Part shown: piece after piece, positions 7,364 through 15,137 of the stretch | Position numbering within the stretch: the first letter of the stretch is position 1 | How the letters are laid out: every line of letters starts with the position of its first letter | NCBI GenBank assembly: GCA_024679535.1 | Contig: JAIBDF010000015.1 | Coordinates: 1 to 38,466, forward strand | Source: Chromatiales bacterium | GTDB lineage: Bacteria; Pseudomonadota; Gammaproteobacteria; Steroidobacterales; Woeseiaceae | Direction of reading: 5' to 3' | DNA: 38,466 nucleotides | Position numbers and translations under genes: made by a program | Notes under the pieces: generated by a model | Seen by the model: only the letters and a program-made list of their open reading frames with translations | Databases searched by the model: none | Told to the model about the DNA's origin: nothing

Positions 7364-9228
7364 TCGGAGACCTCCTCAGACGAACTGGAGATATCGTATA
7401 TCGCGGCCAGCGCAAATCGTGCCTGCACACTGTAGACACCGAGACGATCTTTCTGTGCCTGCAGTTCACCGACGGCAATCTCCTGCAGAAATTCACGCTG
7501 GCGAATTATTGCGTCCGCAATTTGCAGGCGCGTGCTTTCCAGGCGAGGTGCGAGGCCGTAAACGCGATCGCTTAGCGCCTCAAAACGCAGTGGTTCAGTA
7601 CGCATAACCTCATCGATCTGGCGACGCGAGCGTTGCGTTGCGACGAGCGCTTCGCCCGACAAGTAAAGATCCCGACGAATCAGCCCCAGGCGCTCCTTGA
7701 AATCCCGCTCGAGATTCCACTGCAGTACCCCTTTGAGCAGATCGACCTTATCGCGCACTTCGGCTGCTTCGGGAAGATCTGCCCGCACGGCCCGACCGCG
7801 CTCAAGGCCAGTGACCTCGTCCCACATGTCGAACTCAGACTTCTTCGCGAGCGACAACCAATCGTATGAACTCTCAATAGAGTCCACCGTCGAATCGAAT
7901 GAGAGCTTGGACTCAACCATCCGGTCGAGGTCAGCCCGCTCCAGCGCGGCCTCAACCAGGGGCAGTCTTTGCGCATACGCCTCTTTGCGTGTTTCAAGCA
8001 TATTTTCGAAGACGTCCACATTTCGCAGCCAGTCCTCGATATTCCGGTTCAGGTAGTGAAGATCCCGGTAGTTCTTCAGACCTTCCTGGAACTGATGCGT
8101 CGCCAACAAATGAAAGAGATACCGCGATTCCAGGCCTTCGGGTAAAGTCTGGAGATTCCAGTACCATCCCGAACTGTTGAGCGGATCGTTGGCAATAAAC
8201 TGATTGAAGAAATCGCCCGATTCGATAAAACCGATAGTCTCATCGAGCCGGTTGGACTCTTCGTTAAATGCCTCGATTGCGTTCAGGTAATGATCAGCCG
8301 CCTGGCTGATTGCATCCAGCTTCGCCATCGCAAACGGAATGGCCAGGAGCGACTCCTGCACGGCAGAGTCCAGCAGATCCCGGCCACGAAGCTCCATCCA
8401 GGGAACCAACGCGCGCCGGTAGCTACTCATTTCGGCGTCGGCCCAGCCCACGCCCAACAGAGCCTTGTTGGAAAACGGCCCCTCAAGCCGAACGCGCTGC
8501 AGGGGGATTTTTGCCGCCTGCGGCTGGCCATCCTGGAGTAAGGCATAACCGAGCGCCACGTTCGCCTTGTCACGCAATGCATCTGTTTCGTCGTTATATG
8601 GCGCCATGCTGCCGAGTTCATCCAACAGGACCCTGGCTTCCTCGATACGGCCGCTGCGCACCAGCGCAACGCCGGTATTGAATTTCGCGTATCGCGCCCA
8701 CTCGGTCTTACCCTTCCAGTTGCTCAACCCGGCTATGGCCTGATCGAAATTGCCAGCGTCGATTTGAATCTGCGCACCGAGCATCGCAGCTTCGTTTTCG
8801 AGGTGTTCGGGCAGTGCGCCGGCGATATTCGCCAATGCACCCCGTGCTTTGTCGAGGTATCCACGCTGGTACCAGATCTTCGCCAGAAAGAACCAGGTAC
8901 GATCCCGGATGTCCGGCGCCACATTACTCGCAAGCAAATCCTCGAAAATCTCGGCAGCTTCGAGGTGATGGCCGTAGGAGAGATACATACCGCCAAGCAA
9001 CAGGTCGGCTTCCTCGGCATGATCTGATAGCTGCTTCTGCTCCTTCGCGACAAGCAGTCTTACGATGGCAGGTACGTAATCTTCCTGGTAGAAATGGAAC
9101 AGCGCCTCACCGAACTGGGGATCCTTGATTTCTACAGGTTCCACGCGATCGCCGGCGGCCTGTACGACCGGGACGGTAACCAGGAGCAGGACGCAAAAGC
9201 GCAAGATAAATAAACGGCTTGCGCGCAA
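7360..9228 (-). CDS. Exported TPR-like protein
   Basis: This 622-residue protein starts at TTG, with GGGAG at ideal spacing, 3 bp after the previous stop. A signal peptide (FCVLLLVTVPVVQAAG) precedes TPR-like helical repeats over about residues 35-280, for example DLLLGGMYLSYGHHLEAAEI and TWFFLAKIWYQRGYLDKARG. The second half (about 290-610) is helical and probably coiled coil, without recognisable catalytic motifs. No other membrane helix is seen, so a periplasmic location is expected. Its end overlaps the 935-residue TPR gene by 4 bp. The function is unknown; I read it as a scaffold of the same envelope complex. Confidence 0.85.
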   Translation of the reverse strand: MRASRLFILRFCVLLLVTVPVVQAAGDRVEPVEIKDPQFGEALFHFYQEDYVPAIVRLLVAKEQKQLSDHAEEADLLLGGMYLSYGHHLEAAEIFEDLLASNVAPDIRDRTWFFLAKIWYQRGYLDKARGALANIAGALPEHLENEAAMLGAQIQIDAGNFDQAIAGLSNWKGKTEWARYAKFNTGVALVRSGRIEEARVLLDELGSMAPYNDETDALRDKANVALGYALLQDGQPQAAKIPLQRVRLEGPFSNKALLGVGWADAEMSSYRRALVPWMELRGRDLLDSAVQESLLAIPFAMAKLDAISQAADHYLNAIEAFNEESNRLDETIGFIESGDFFNQFIANDPLNSSGWYWNLQTLPEGLESRYLFHLLATHQFQEGLKNYRDLHYLNRNIEDWLRNVDVFENMLETRKEAYAQRLPLVEAALERADLDRMVESKLSFDSTVDSIESSYDWLSLAKKSEFDMWDEVTGLERGRAVRADLPEAAEVRDKVDLLKGVLQWNLERDFKERLGLIRRDLYLSGEALVATQRSRRQIDEVMRTEPLRFEALSDRVYGLAPRLESTRLQIADAIIRQREFLQEIAVGELQAQKDRLGVYSVQARFALAAIYDISSSSEEVSE

Positions 9229-9231
9229 GGA

Positions 9232-9828
9232 CTACTCCCATTCCTTGATGGCGAATTCCGGTTGTTGTTTTTTCACACTATCGGTGATTTCCAGCTCTAC
9301 ATACTTGGCACCGATACCCTTGTCAAAGGTCATCGTAGCGCCCCGGCGATAGTCCCTGACATTCGGGCCTTTACCTACAAACACTGCGACAAGCTCATGC
9401 TCGCCGGTCTTCAGGTTCGCCATATGCACACGATGCACACCACCCCGCATCAGCGCGTCAGCCTCGCGCGCCGTATACAGATAATTGGCAACTTCCTTGC
9501 CGTCGATCTTGATATTCACTGAATCGAGATTGAAGTACTCACCGACGTCCAGCGAGACGAAGAACGCGACCTGTGAATTCGCAGGGAAAAGCAGCTCCTC
9601 TTCCAGCAAAAACAGGTCTCGATTGAGATCAAGAACCTCTTTTTTTAGCGTCTGTACTTCCTGGTCGATAGCACGAAAGTCCTGTCGCGACCGGGCTTCA
9701 TCAGCACCGGCAGCGGTAGCCTTTTCTGCGGTTGTGCCAGCGCGGACAGGATCCGCGTCCTGCGCAACGGCAGCCAAACTGAACGCAAGCAGGGTCGTTG
9801 TGACAAGCGATATGAATATCTTGGTCAC
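9232..9828 (-). CDS. Exported coiled-coil protein of unknown function
   Basis: This 198-residue protein has a signal peptide (FISLVTTTLLAFSLAAVAQ), a charged helix likely to form a coiled coil (about 50-80, QEVQTLKKEVLDLNRDLFLL) and a C-terminal half rich in beta strands. That half includes VAFFVSLDVGEYFNLDSVNI and HRVHMANLKTGEHELVAVF, which looks like an immunoglobulin- or PEGA-like sandwich. I do not recognise a named family. It starts 1 bp after the tlpA-like stop and ends 3 bp before the TPR gene, so it belongs to the same transcript. A periplasmic structural role is plausible. Confidence 0.78.
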   Translation of the reverse strand: MTKIFISLVTTTLLAFSLAAVAQDADPVRAGTTAEKATAAGADEARSRQDFRAIDQEVQTLKKEVLDLNRDLFLLEEELLFPANSQVAFFVSLDVGEYFNLDSVNIKIDGKEVANYLYTAREADALMRGGVHRVHMANLKTGEHELVAVFVGKGPNVRDYRRGATMTFDKGIGAKYVELEITDSVKKQQPEFAIKEWE

Positions 9829-9829
9829 G

Positions 9830-10327
9830 TCATTCTCTCAACAGTGAACGAATTTGATTGAGATACATGTCCTCGTATCCCGGCTTGTACCCGTGATGTA
9901 CGTGGCGGACAGTACCCTGACGATCGACAATAACCGTTACGGGCATGGCCTCTACGTCGTAGAGTTTACTGACTTCCTTGCGGGAGTCGAACAGTACCGG
10001 AAAGTTGACGCCGAGCTCGTCCATCATGTCCATGGCGCGACCTGAATCGTCATCGATATTGACGCCAAGCAGATTGAAACCGACGCGCTGGTAGCGCGAA
10101 TACAACTCAGCAAGCAACGGCATCTCCTGCCGGCACGGGCCGCACCAGGTAGCCCAGAAATTAATCATGACCACGTCGCCACGGTACTCGGATAAACGCA
10201 TGTTTTCACCGGTCGAGCTCTTGAGAGCGAAGTCCGGTGCCTGCTGGCCCTCCATGCTGCCTGCTGCGAGGCTGGAGGCGGCAAAAACACCAAAAACCAG
10301 GGCGATAAGCGAATTCTTCAGTTTCAT
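9830..10327 (-). CDS. TlpA-family thiol:disulfide protein
   Basis: This 165-residue protein has a signal peptide (about 1-22) and a thioredoxin/AhpC-TSA fold. The active site is WCGPC (Cys62, Cys65), and AMPVTVIVD contains the cis-proline loop. It matches TlpA/ResA-like periplasmic reductases, which keep thiols of exported proteins or cytochromes reduced. An AAGGA ribosome binding site lies eight bases before the ATG. It is the first gene of the run of minus-strand genes down to the AgmX/TonB-like gene. No cytochrome c maturation genes are near, so the client could be a protein of this envelope system; that is inference. Confidence 0.9.
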   Translation of the reverse strand: MKLKNSLIALVFGVFAASSLAAGSMEGQQAPDFALKSSTGENMRLSEYRGDVVMINFWATWCGPCRQEMPLLAELYSRYQRVGFNLLGVNIDDDSGRAMDMMDELGVNFPVLFDSRKEVSKLYDVEAMPVTVIVDRQGTVRHVHHGYKPGYEDMYLNQIRSLLRE

Positions 10328-10428
10328 AGGTCCATTCCTTGTGTAACGAGCCCTGCTCCTTCCATTGGAAAAGCGGCCCAGACGGCACCAATCAACGACG
10401 AATGGTGACAGCCGAGCCCCTTCCGGGC

Positions 10429-10444
10429 CGTGATTATGGTCACA
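10429..10444. promoter_or_regulatory. CRP/FNR-family-like binding site
   Basis: CGTGA-TTATGG-TCACA differs at one position from the CRP consensus TGTGA-N6-TCACA. It lies about 100 bp before the tlpA-like start. The minus strand of the site includes CATAAT, which could itself be a -10 element, so the factor might repress rather than activate. Binding is predicted from consensus only. Confidence 0.45.
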
Positions 10445-10500
10445 ATTGCTCAGGTTTCTCTAAACATAATGACGCATAGTCCGATGAGACACGCCACACG

Positions 10501-10520
10501 CGTAATCGCTACAGATTACG
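10501..10520. promoter_or_regulatory. Inverted repeat CGTAATC-N6-GATTACG
   Basis: Perfect 7-base arms separated by GCTACA, about 175 bp upstream of the tlpA-like start. The size and spacing fit a dimeric transcription-factor operator. There is no T-run, so a terminator is unlikely. The regulator is unknown. Confidence 0.4.
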
Positions 10521-10644
10521 TTAAATTGACGCGAATCCCAATATTTCTAAAGAGGCGAATGTGCCGCTTAATGATAGGCCTATGAGTATGAATTTAAAGT
10601 GAATATCCGTCGCCTTTCAGCGACATCGACTGGCCTTCTCGCCA

Positions 10645-11685
10645 CTATTCGGGCGCGTCTGAGGCAGGCTGCATCAGGCCATCCGAATAGAAGACCCGAC
10701 CCTCGTCGTCAATCACGATGCTCTCGTAGTCGGGCAGGCTGCCAATCAACGTCAGACCGCGCTCCACACCCATGACGAATACCGAGGTCGACAGCGCATC
10801 CGTTATAACGGCGTCGGGGCCAAACACCGTGGCGCTGCGTACGCCGCTGGCAGGCTCGCCAGTGCTGGGCTGAATAATGTGGTGATAGCGGACGCCCCCT
10901 TCCTCGAAATAGCGCTCATAATCTCCTGAGGTCGAGATCGCCTCATCGGCCAATGGCACGGATATCGCGACCTCGCCATCTTTGCGCGGATCTCGAATAC
11001 CCACCATCCATGGCCGACCGCGCCGGTCACCGAGCAGCCTTGAGTCCCCACCCGCTGTTACAATGGCGTTCTGGACGCCGCGGCCCCGCAGGATATCGAT
11101 GCCGCGTTCAACCACATAGCCTTTGGCAATGCCGCCGAGATTGATGCGCACGCCCGGCTCCAGAAAATGCACCGTACTCCTGACCTGGTCGAGTTTTACC
11201 AGTCGGTAATCAATATGCTGGCGTTCAGACTCAACGGTTTCGGGGTCCGGGCGCTGCCCGGAGCGAAAATCATAGTACTGCCCGACGCTGTCGTACGTAA
11301 TATCGAAAGCGCCCCGCGTCAGGACCGAAATATCGAGTGAACGTTGAATCAGCCCAAACAGCTCACTGCCCGCCGCAACCTCGCCCTGTGCTGCGTCCCG
11401 ATTGATTTTTGATATTTCGCTCTTATCTTTATACGTACTCATGAGGCGATCGATGCGTGCCGCCTCCTGAAAAACCTCTTCAAGCGCCTCGCGACCAGCT
11501 TCGGGGTCGTCGCTCCAGAGGTGAATGCTGACCTCGGTACCCATCATTGCGCGGGCATCACTAAACCAGTCGGCCAGCGCAGGAGACGCCGACAACGTCA
11601 ACAGGAGCATTGCTAGTTTTGGTCCAAGACCGGGGTTATGCTTGGTACAACAATAATTAAGCAAGGAGCGAGACAGTGACTTCAT
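10645..11685 (-). CDS. apbE: FAD:protein FMN transferase (ApbE family)
   Basis: This protein of up to 346 residues attaches FMN from FAD to a Thr of target proteins such as RnfG/NqrC-type subunits, normally in the periplasm. Family hallmarks seen are MGTEVSIHLW near the N-terminus, INLGGIAKGYVVERG, AIVTAGGDSRLLG and the metal-site segment ITDALSTSVFVMG. A signal peptide (KLAMLLLTLSASPALADWF) precedes the domain, with no lipobox Cys. The ATG at 11685 overlaps the start of divergent lemA by 10 bp and has a poor ribosome binding site. A start nearer 11610 is possible, although it leaves a short signal peptide. No rnf or nqr gene is in the window, so the target protein must lie elsewhere. Confidence 0.93.
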   Translation of the reverse strand: MKSLSRSLLNYCCTKHNPGLGPKLAMLLLTLSASPALADWFSDARAMMGTEVSIHLWSDDPEAGREALEEVFQEAARIDRLMSTYKDKSEISKINRDAAQGEVAAGSELFGLIQRSLDISVLTRGAFDITYDSVGQYYDFRSGQRPDPETVESERQHIDYRLVKLDQVRSTVHFLEPGVRINLGGIAKGYVVERGIDILRGRGVQNAIVTAGGDSRLLGDRRGRPWMVGIRDPRKDGEVAISVPLADEAISTSGDYERYFEEGGVRYHHIIQPSTGEPASGVRSATVFGPDAVITDALSTSVFVMGVERGLTLIGSLPDYESIVIDDEGRVFYSDGLMQPASDAPE

Positions 11686-12266
11686 TCCTGATTTTTTTAG
11701 GGCTAATCGCCGCCATTGTGTTCTGGGCGATTGGTATTTACAACCGACTCGTCAACGAACGCAACAGGGTTAGAAACGGCTTTGCGCAGATCGACGTTCA
11801 GCTTACCCGACGTCATGACCTGATTCCGAATCTTGTTGAAGCCGTCAAGGGCTATATGAAGCATGAGCGCGAAACGCTCGAGGCCGTGATCCAGGCTCGT
11901 AATACGGCCGTATCGGCACTCGACACGGCTAAGGCAGACCCGGCCAACGCTGCAGCAATCAAGGAACTCGGCGGCGCCGAAGGCGCACTGGGCAGTGTTC
12001 TCGGGCGCCTGTTCGCCTTGTCCGAGGCATATCCTGATCTCAAGGCCAACCAGAACATGATGCAGTTTCAGGAAGAGCTCGCCACTACCGAGAACAAGGT
12101 TGCCTTCTCAAGACAGGCGTTTAATGACGCCGTAATGGGTTACAACAACACCGCTGAAAACTTCCCGAACAACATCATCGCCAACACGTTCGGTTTCGAA
12201 CTCGCGAGCTTCCTCGAAATAGAAGTGGAGGAAATGCGGGAAGTGCCGGAAGTTTCGTTCACCTGA
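11676..12266 (+). CDS. lemA: LemA family protein
   Basis: This 196-residue protein has one N-terminal membrane helix (about 3-20) followed by a long helical domain with the LemA hallmarks YNRLVNERNRVRNGFAQIDV, LTRRHDLIPNLVEAVKGYM and FNDAVMGYNNTAENFPNNII. LemA proteins are membrane-anchored helical bundles of poorly known role, very often encoded next to HtpX-type proteases, as here. The GTG start has AAGGAG eight bases upstream. The M48 protease gene follows after 22 bp, so they are probably one transcript. Its promoter must lie within the 5' part of divergent apbE. Confidence 0.93.
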   Translation: MTSFLIFLGLIAAIVFWAIGIYNRLVNERNRVRNGFAQIDVQLTRRHDLIPNLVEAVKGYMKHERETLEAVIQARNTAVSALDTAKADPANAAAIKELGGAEGALGSVLGRLFALSEAYPDLKANQNMMQFQEELATTENKVAFSRQAFNDAVMGYNNTAENFPNNIIANTFGFELASFLEIEVEEMREVPEVSFT

Positions 12267-12288
12267 TTTTCAGCTCGTTGCCGAAACC

Positions 12289-14238
12289 GTGAATTTCTTC
12301 GCCGCGCAGGACCAGGCACGCAAGGCGTCGCGACGCCTGATCCTCGCTTACATTGCAGCCACTGTCCTGATCGTTGCCGGCGTCACCGCTATCGTCGGAT
12401 TCGCACTGTTCAGTATTGGCAATACCGGCTATGACTACACGCCGGGCGGCTTCATTAGTGCGAATGCCGGCATATTGGCCGGCACCGCCCTGCTAACCAC
12501 GCTTTTCATTCTCGGCGCCAGCCTGTTCAAGACATCTGTGCTGTCATCCGGTGGCGGCGCTGTCGCCACCCAGATGGGCGGCACGCTCGTGCCCGCAGAC
12601 GTGCGCGACCCATTGCGTCGACGACTTCGCAATGTCGTCGAGGAAATGGCGATCGCCTCGGGCGTCCCCGTACCCGAGATCTATGTGCTCGAAGAGGAAA
12701 GCAGCATTAATGCGTTTGCGGCCGGGTTTACTCCCAGCGATGCAGCCGTTGCGGTGACGCGCGGCACCCTTGAACTGCTCGACCGTAACGAGTTACAGGG
12801 AGTTATTGCACACGAATTCAGCCATATTCTTAACGGTGACATGCGCCTGAATATCCGCCTGATGGGCGTCCTGTTCGGCATCATGGTGTTATCTCTGATT
12901 GGACGCCTGATCGTTCGCGGCGGCTATCATGCAAGCATTATTTCCAGTCGCCGCGACCGCGGCGCACCGGTCGTGCTCATTGTAGGACTCGGTCTTGCCA
13001 TACTTGGTGGCATTGGGATGTTCTTCGCGCGCGTTATCAAAGCAGGAGTCTCGAGGCAGCGCGAGTTTCTCGCAGACGCCTCCGCCGTACAGTTCACGCG
13101 CCAAAGCGAGGGCATTGCCAACGCGCTGAAGAAAATTGGCGGCTACAGTCAGGGTTCGCTAATTCAGGCAGCGGACCCGGAAGAAGTCAGCCACATGCTG
13201 TTTGGCTCAGGTTCGAAATTCGCCGGCATCTTCGCGACGCACCCGCCGTTGATCGACAGGATCCAGGCGCTGGACCCGGGCTTCAGGGAATCCGACTTTC
13301 CGCAGGTAGATCCGCGCCAGCACCGGTCGATGGAGCGCGCTCCCAGCGACACCGCAGCGGCATTCGCTGGTGGCGTTACCACCGCCATTGCCAGCGGGGG
13401 CGCTCAGGTGCTCGCTGAGTCAATCGCCGAAACGGTCGGTCAGCCGGAAAACGAGCATGTCGAGTACGCGCAGCATCTGCGGCAATCGACTCCAGAGTCG
13501 CTATATGAGGCCGCGCATTCCGCAGAGTTCGCCTACCTGCTCACTATCGCGCTTATTCTCGACCGCTCGGGGCGCATGGTCGACCGACAACTCGCACTGG
13601 CAAAGGAGCAACTCGGTACCGAGCGCGCCAGGCTGCTGCGACGGTACTATGATGAACTTGCCGCTACGGGGCCGGAATATCGACTGCCATTGCTCGAAAT
13701 CGCTTTCCCTGCACTCAAGCTGCGACCGGTGCAGGAGCTGAGTTACCTGGTGTCGCTCGCCACGCGCATGATCGAAATCGACGGCGAAATCGATCTTTAC
13801 GAGTATTGTTTCTACCGCATCTTGATGAGCAACCTTGGCAAGGCGGTGGACCCGTCTGGACGCCGCCGCGCGCTGCGCTCGAAACGCGGCGATCTGCAGG
13901 CATCGACGATCGGATTGTTGCGCGTCCTCGCCGACTACGGCCACGATAACGAAAGCGAACGAGAAGCAGCGTTTGCCACAGGTATTGAAACCCTGGGTCC
14001 CTGGGCACGGGACTACGTCTACGAGTCTGACCGCAAGTTCACAGTAGCGGTTCTGGACCACGGCCTTGACGTGCTGCTCGGGCTCAACAGTAAAGGCAAG
14101 GAATCTCTGCTTCGAGCAATCAGCGCGACTGCAGGTCATGACGGCAAACTCACTATCACAGAGGCGGAATTGATTCGGGCTGTCTGTGCCACACTCGACT
14201 ATCCCCTGCCACCTATCCTGGTACACAGATCGCGTTAA
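12289..14238 (+). CDS. HtpX-like M48 family metalloprotease with TerB-like C-terminal extension
   Basis: This 649-residue protein begins at GTG with the family-typical MNFFAAQDQARKASRR. Membrane helices lie at about 18-42, 58-80, 190-210 and 228-250. The zinc site is HEFSH (His175, Glu176, His179) with Glu259 in REFLADASAV as the likely third ligand. It is therefore an integral inner-membrane metalloprotease of the HtpX/Ste24 type, expected to remove damaged membrane proteins. It is about twice the length of E. coli HtpX: residues about 390-649 form a soluble helical tail with two segments resembling TerB-like acidic motifs (MIEIDGEIDLYEYCFYRIL, 494-512, and ISATAGHDGKLTITEAELI, 611-629). It is paired with lemA upstream and the SYLF gene downstream. 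The ribosome binding site is weak. Confidence 0.92.
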   Translation: MNFFAAQDQARKASRRLILAYIAATVLIVAGVTAIVGFALFSIGNTGYDYTPGGFISANAGILAGTALLTTLFILGASLFKTSVLSSGGGAVATQMGGTLVPADVRDPLRRRLRNVVEEMAIASGVPVPEIYVLEEESSINAFAAGFTPSDAAVAVTRGTLELLDRNELQGVIAHEFSHILNGDMRLNIRLMGVLFGIMVLSLIGRLIVRGGYHASIISSRRDRGAPVVLIVGLGLAILGGIGMFFARVIKAGVSRQREFLADASAVQFTRQSEGIANALKKIGGYSQGSLIQAADPEEVSHMLFGSGSKFAGIFATHPPLIDRIQALDPGFRESDFPQVDPRQHRSMERAPSDTAAAFAGGVTTAIASGGAQVLAESIAETVGQPENEHVEYAQHLRQSTPESLYEAAHSAEFAYLLTIALILDRSGRMVDRQLALAKEQLGTERARLLRRYYDELAATGPEYRLPLLEIAFPALKLRPVQELSYLVSLATRMIEIDGEIDLYEYCFYRILMSNLGKAVDPSGRRRALRSKRGDLQASTIGLLRVLADYGHDNESEREAAFATGIETLGPWARDYVYESDRKFTVAVLDHGLDVLLGLNSKGKESLLRAISATAGHDGKLTITEAELIRAVCATLDYPLPPILVHRSR

Positions 14239-14301
14239 TTAATAGCGGCCCTTTTTGTCGTATCATCGAACTCCGGAGCGATTCATTTGTCGGACTCAAC
14301 C

Positions 14302-15120
14302 ATGAAGACCCAACGCATTCTGGCCATCGTGACCTTGCTGGCCCTCTTTATTTCATCCTTTGCACACGCTGCGACGCGCGAAGAAAAGCGAGTTGCTGAT
14401 GCAACCGACGTTCTCGACCAGTTATCTCGAATTCCGGAGAAGAGCATTCCGCCCAACCTGCTCTCGAGGGCGTACGCTGTTGCTGTTATCCCGAACGTCG
14501 TGCGAGCGGCATTCGGGCTGGGTTTGCGCCGCGGCAAAGGCGTCATCGTGGTCCGGCAGGACGATAATTCCTGGAGCAATCCGGCGTTTATGACGCTAAC
14601 CGCTGGCAGTGTCGGCTGGCAGGCTGGAGCCGATTCAACCGACGTCATCCTGGTGTTCAAAACGCGTACGGGGGTCGATGGCATAGCCAACGGCAAGCTG
14701 ACGCTGGGCGCGAACGCATCAGTGGCAGCCGGCCCGGTTGGGCGACACACGAGCGCCTCAACAGATATCGTATTCAAGGCGGAGGTCTACTCCTACTCAC
14801 GCAGCCGCGGCTTATTTGCGGGCGTTGCGCTCGAAGGTGCAGGCCTGACGATGGATCGCAAAGCGAACGCGACATTCTATGGTTCGACCAGCATGACGCC
14901 CGAGAAAATCTTTGTGAGTTCGCCGAACCTTGCGCCCGATATCGCGAATACATTCGTCCAGATTCTGACCGCACAAACCACGCGACTACCAACATCACCT
15001 GGCATGCAGGCCGGTGCCGCGCAGTCCGATACCGGGGAAGCCGAAGCCGATGTACGTACTTTCGGTATGCCTGAGCCCGGCGAGGCGGATGACGAAACCG
15101 AATACGACCCTAGCTACTAG
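14302..15120 (+). CDS. SYLF-domain (Ysc84-like) lipid-binding protein
   Basis: This protein of about 272 residues has a signal peptide (MKTQRILAIVTLLALFISSF, cleavage after AHA) and a SYLF/Ysc84-type domain. Recognisable parts are PNLLSRAYAVAVIPNVVRA, FMTLTAGSVGWQAGADSTDV and YSYSRSRGLFAGVALEGAGL. SYLF domains bind phosphoinositides in eukaryotes; bacterial members are exported proteins of uncertain role. The tail after about residue 240 is acidic and disordered. The ATG at 14302 has GGA seven bases upstream. A TTG at 14287 behind GGAG would add five residues and is a fair alternative. It follows the M48 protease by about 60 bp and precedes an MscS channel, all on the plus strand. Confidence 0.88.
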   Translation: MKTQRILAIVTLLALFISSFAHAATREEKRVADATDVLDQLSRIPEKSIPPNLLSRAYAVAVIPNVVRAAFGLGLRRGKGVIVVRQDDNSWSNPAFMTLTAGSVGWQAGADSTDVILVFKTRTGVDGIANGKLTLGANASVAAGPVGRHTSASTDIVFKAEVYSYSRSRGLFAGVALEGAGLTMDRKANATFYGSTSMTPEKIFVSSPNLAPDIANTFVQILTAQTTRLPTSPGMQAGAAQSDTGEAEADVRTFGMPEPGEADDETEYDPSY

Positions 15121-15137
15121 AACCGGCGGAAACGCGT

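Larger units (their letters stand above)
10328..10644. other. Intergenic region upstream of tlpA-like operon (317 bp)
   Basis: No convincing gene is present. The region must hold the promoter of the long minus-strand operon starting with the tlpA-like gene and the end of the apbE transcript. It contains a CRP-like palindrome (10429-10444), a CGTAATC/GATTACG inverted repeat (10501-10520) and a weak 5-bp hairpin at 10609-10624. I could not fix a clear -35/-10 pair. Confidence 0.6.

Noticed and set aside
10609-10624. Hairpin GTCGC-N6-GCGAC downstream of apbE as a terminator
   Set aside because: The stem is only 5 bp and no T-run follows on the minus strand.
13501-14226. A 241-codon minus-strand frame
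   Set aside because: It lies wholly antisense to the M48 protease, shows no family motifs and has no supporting ribosome binding site.
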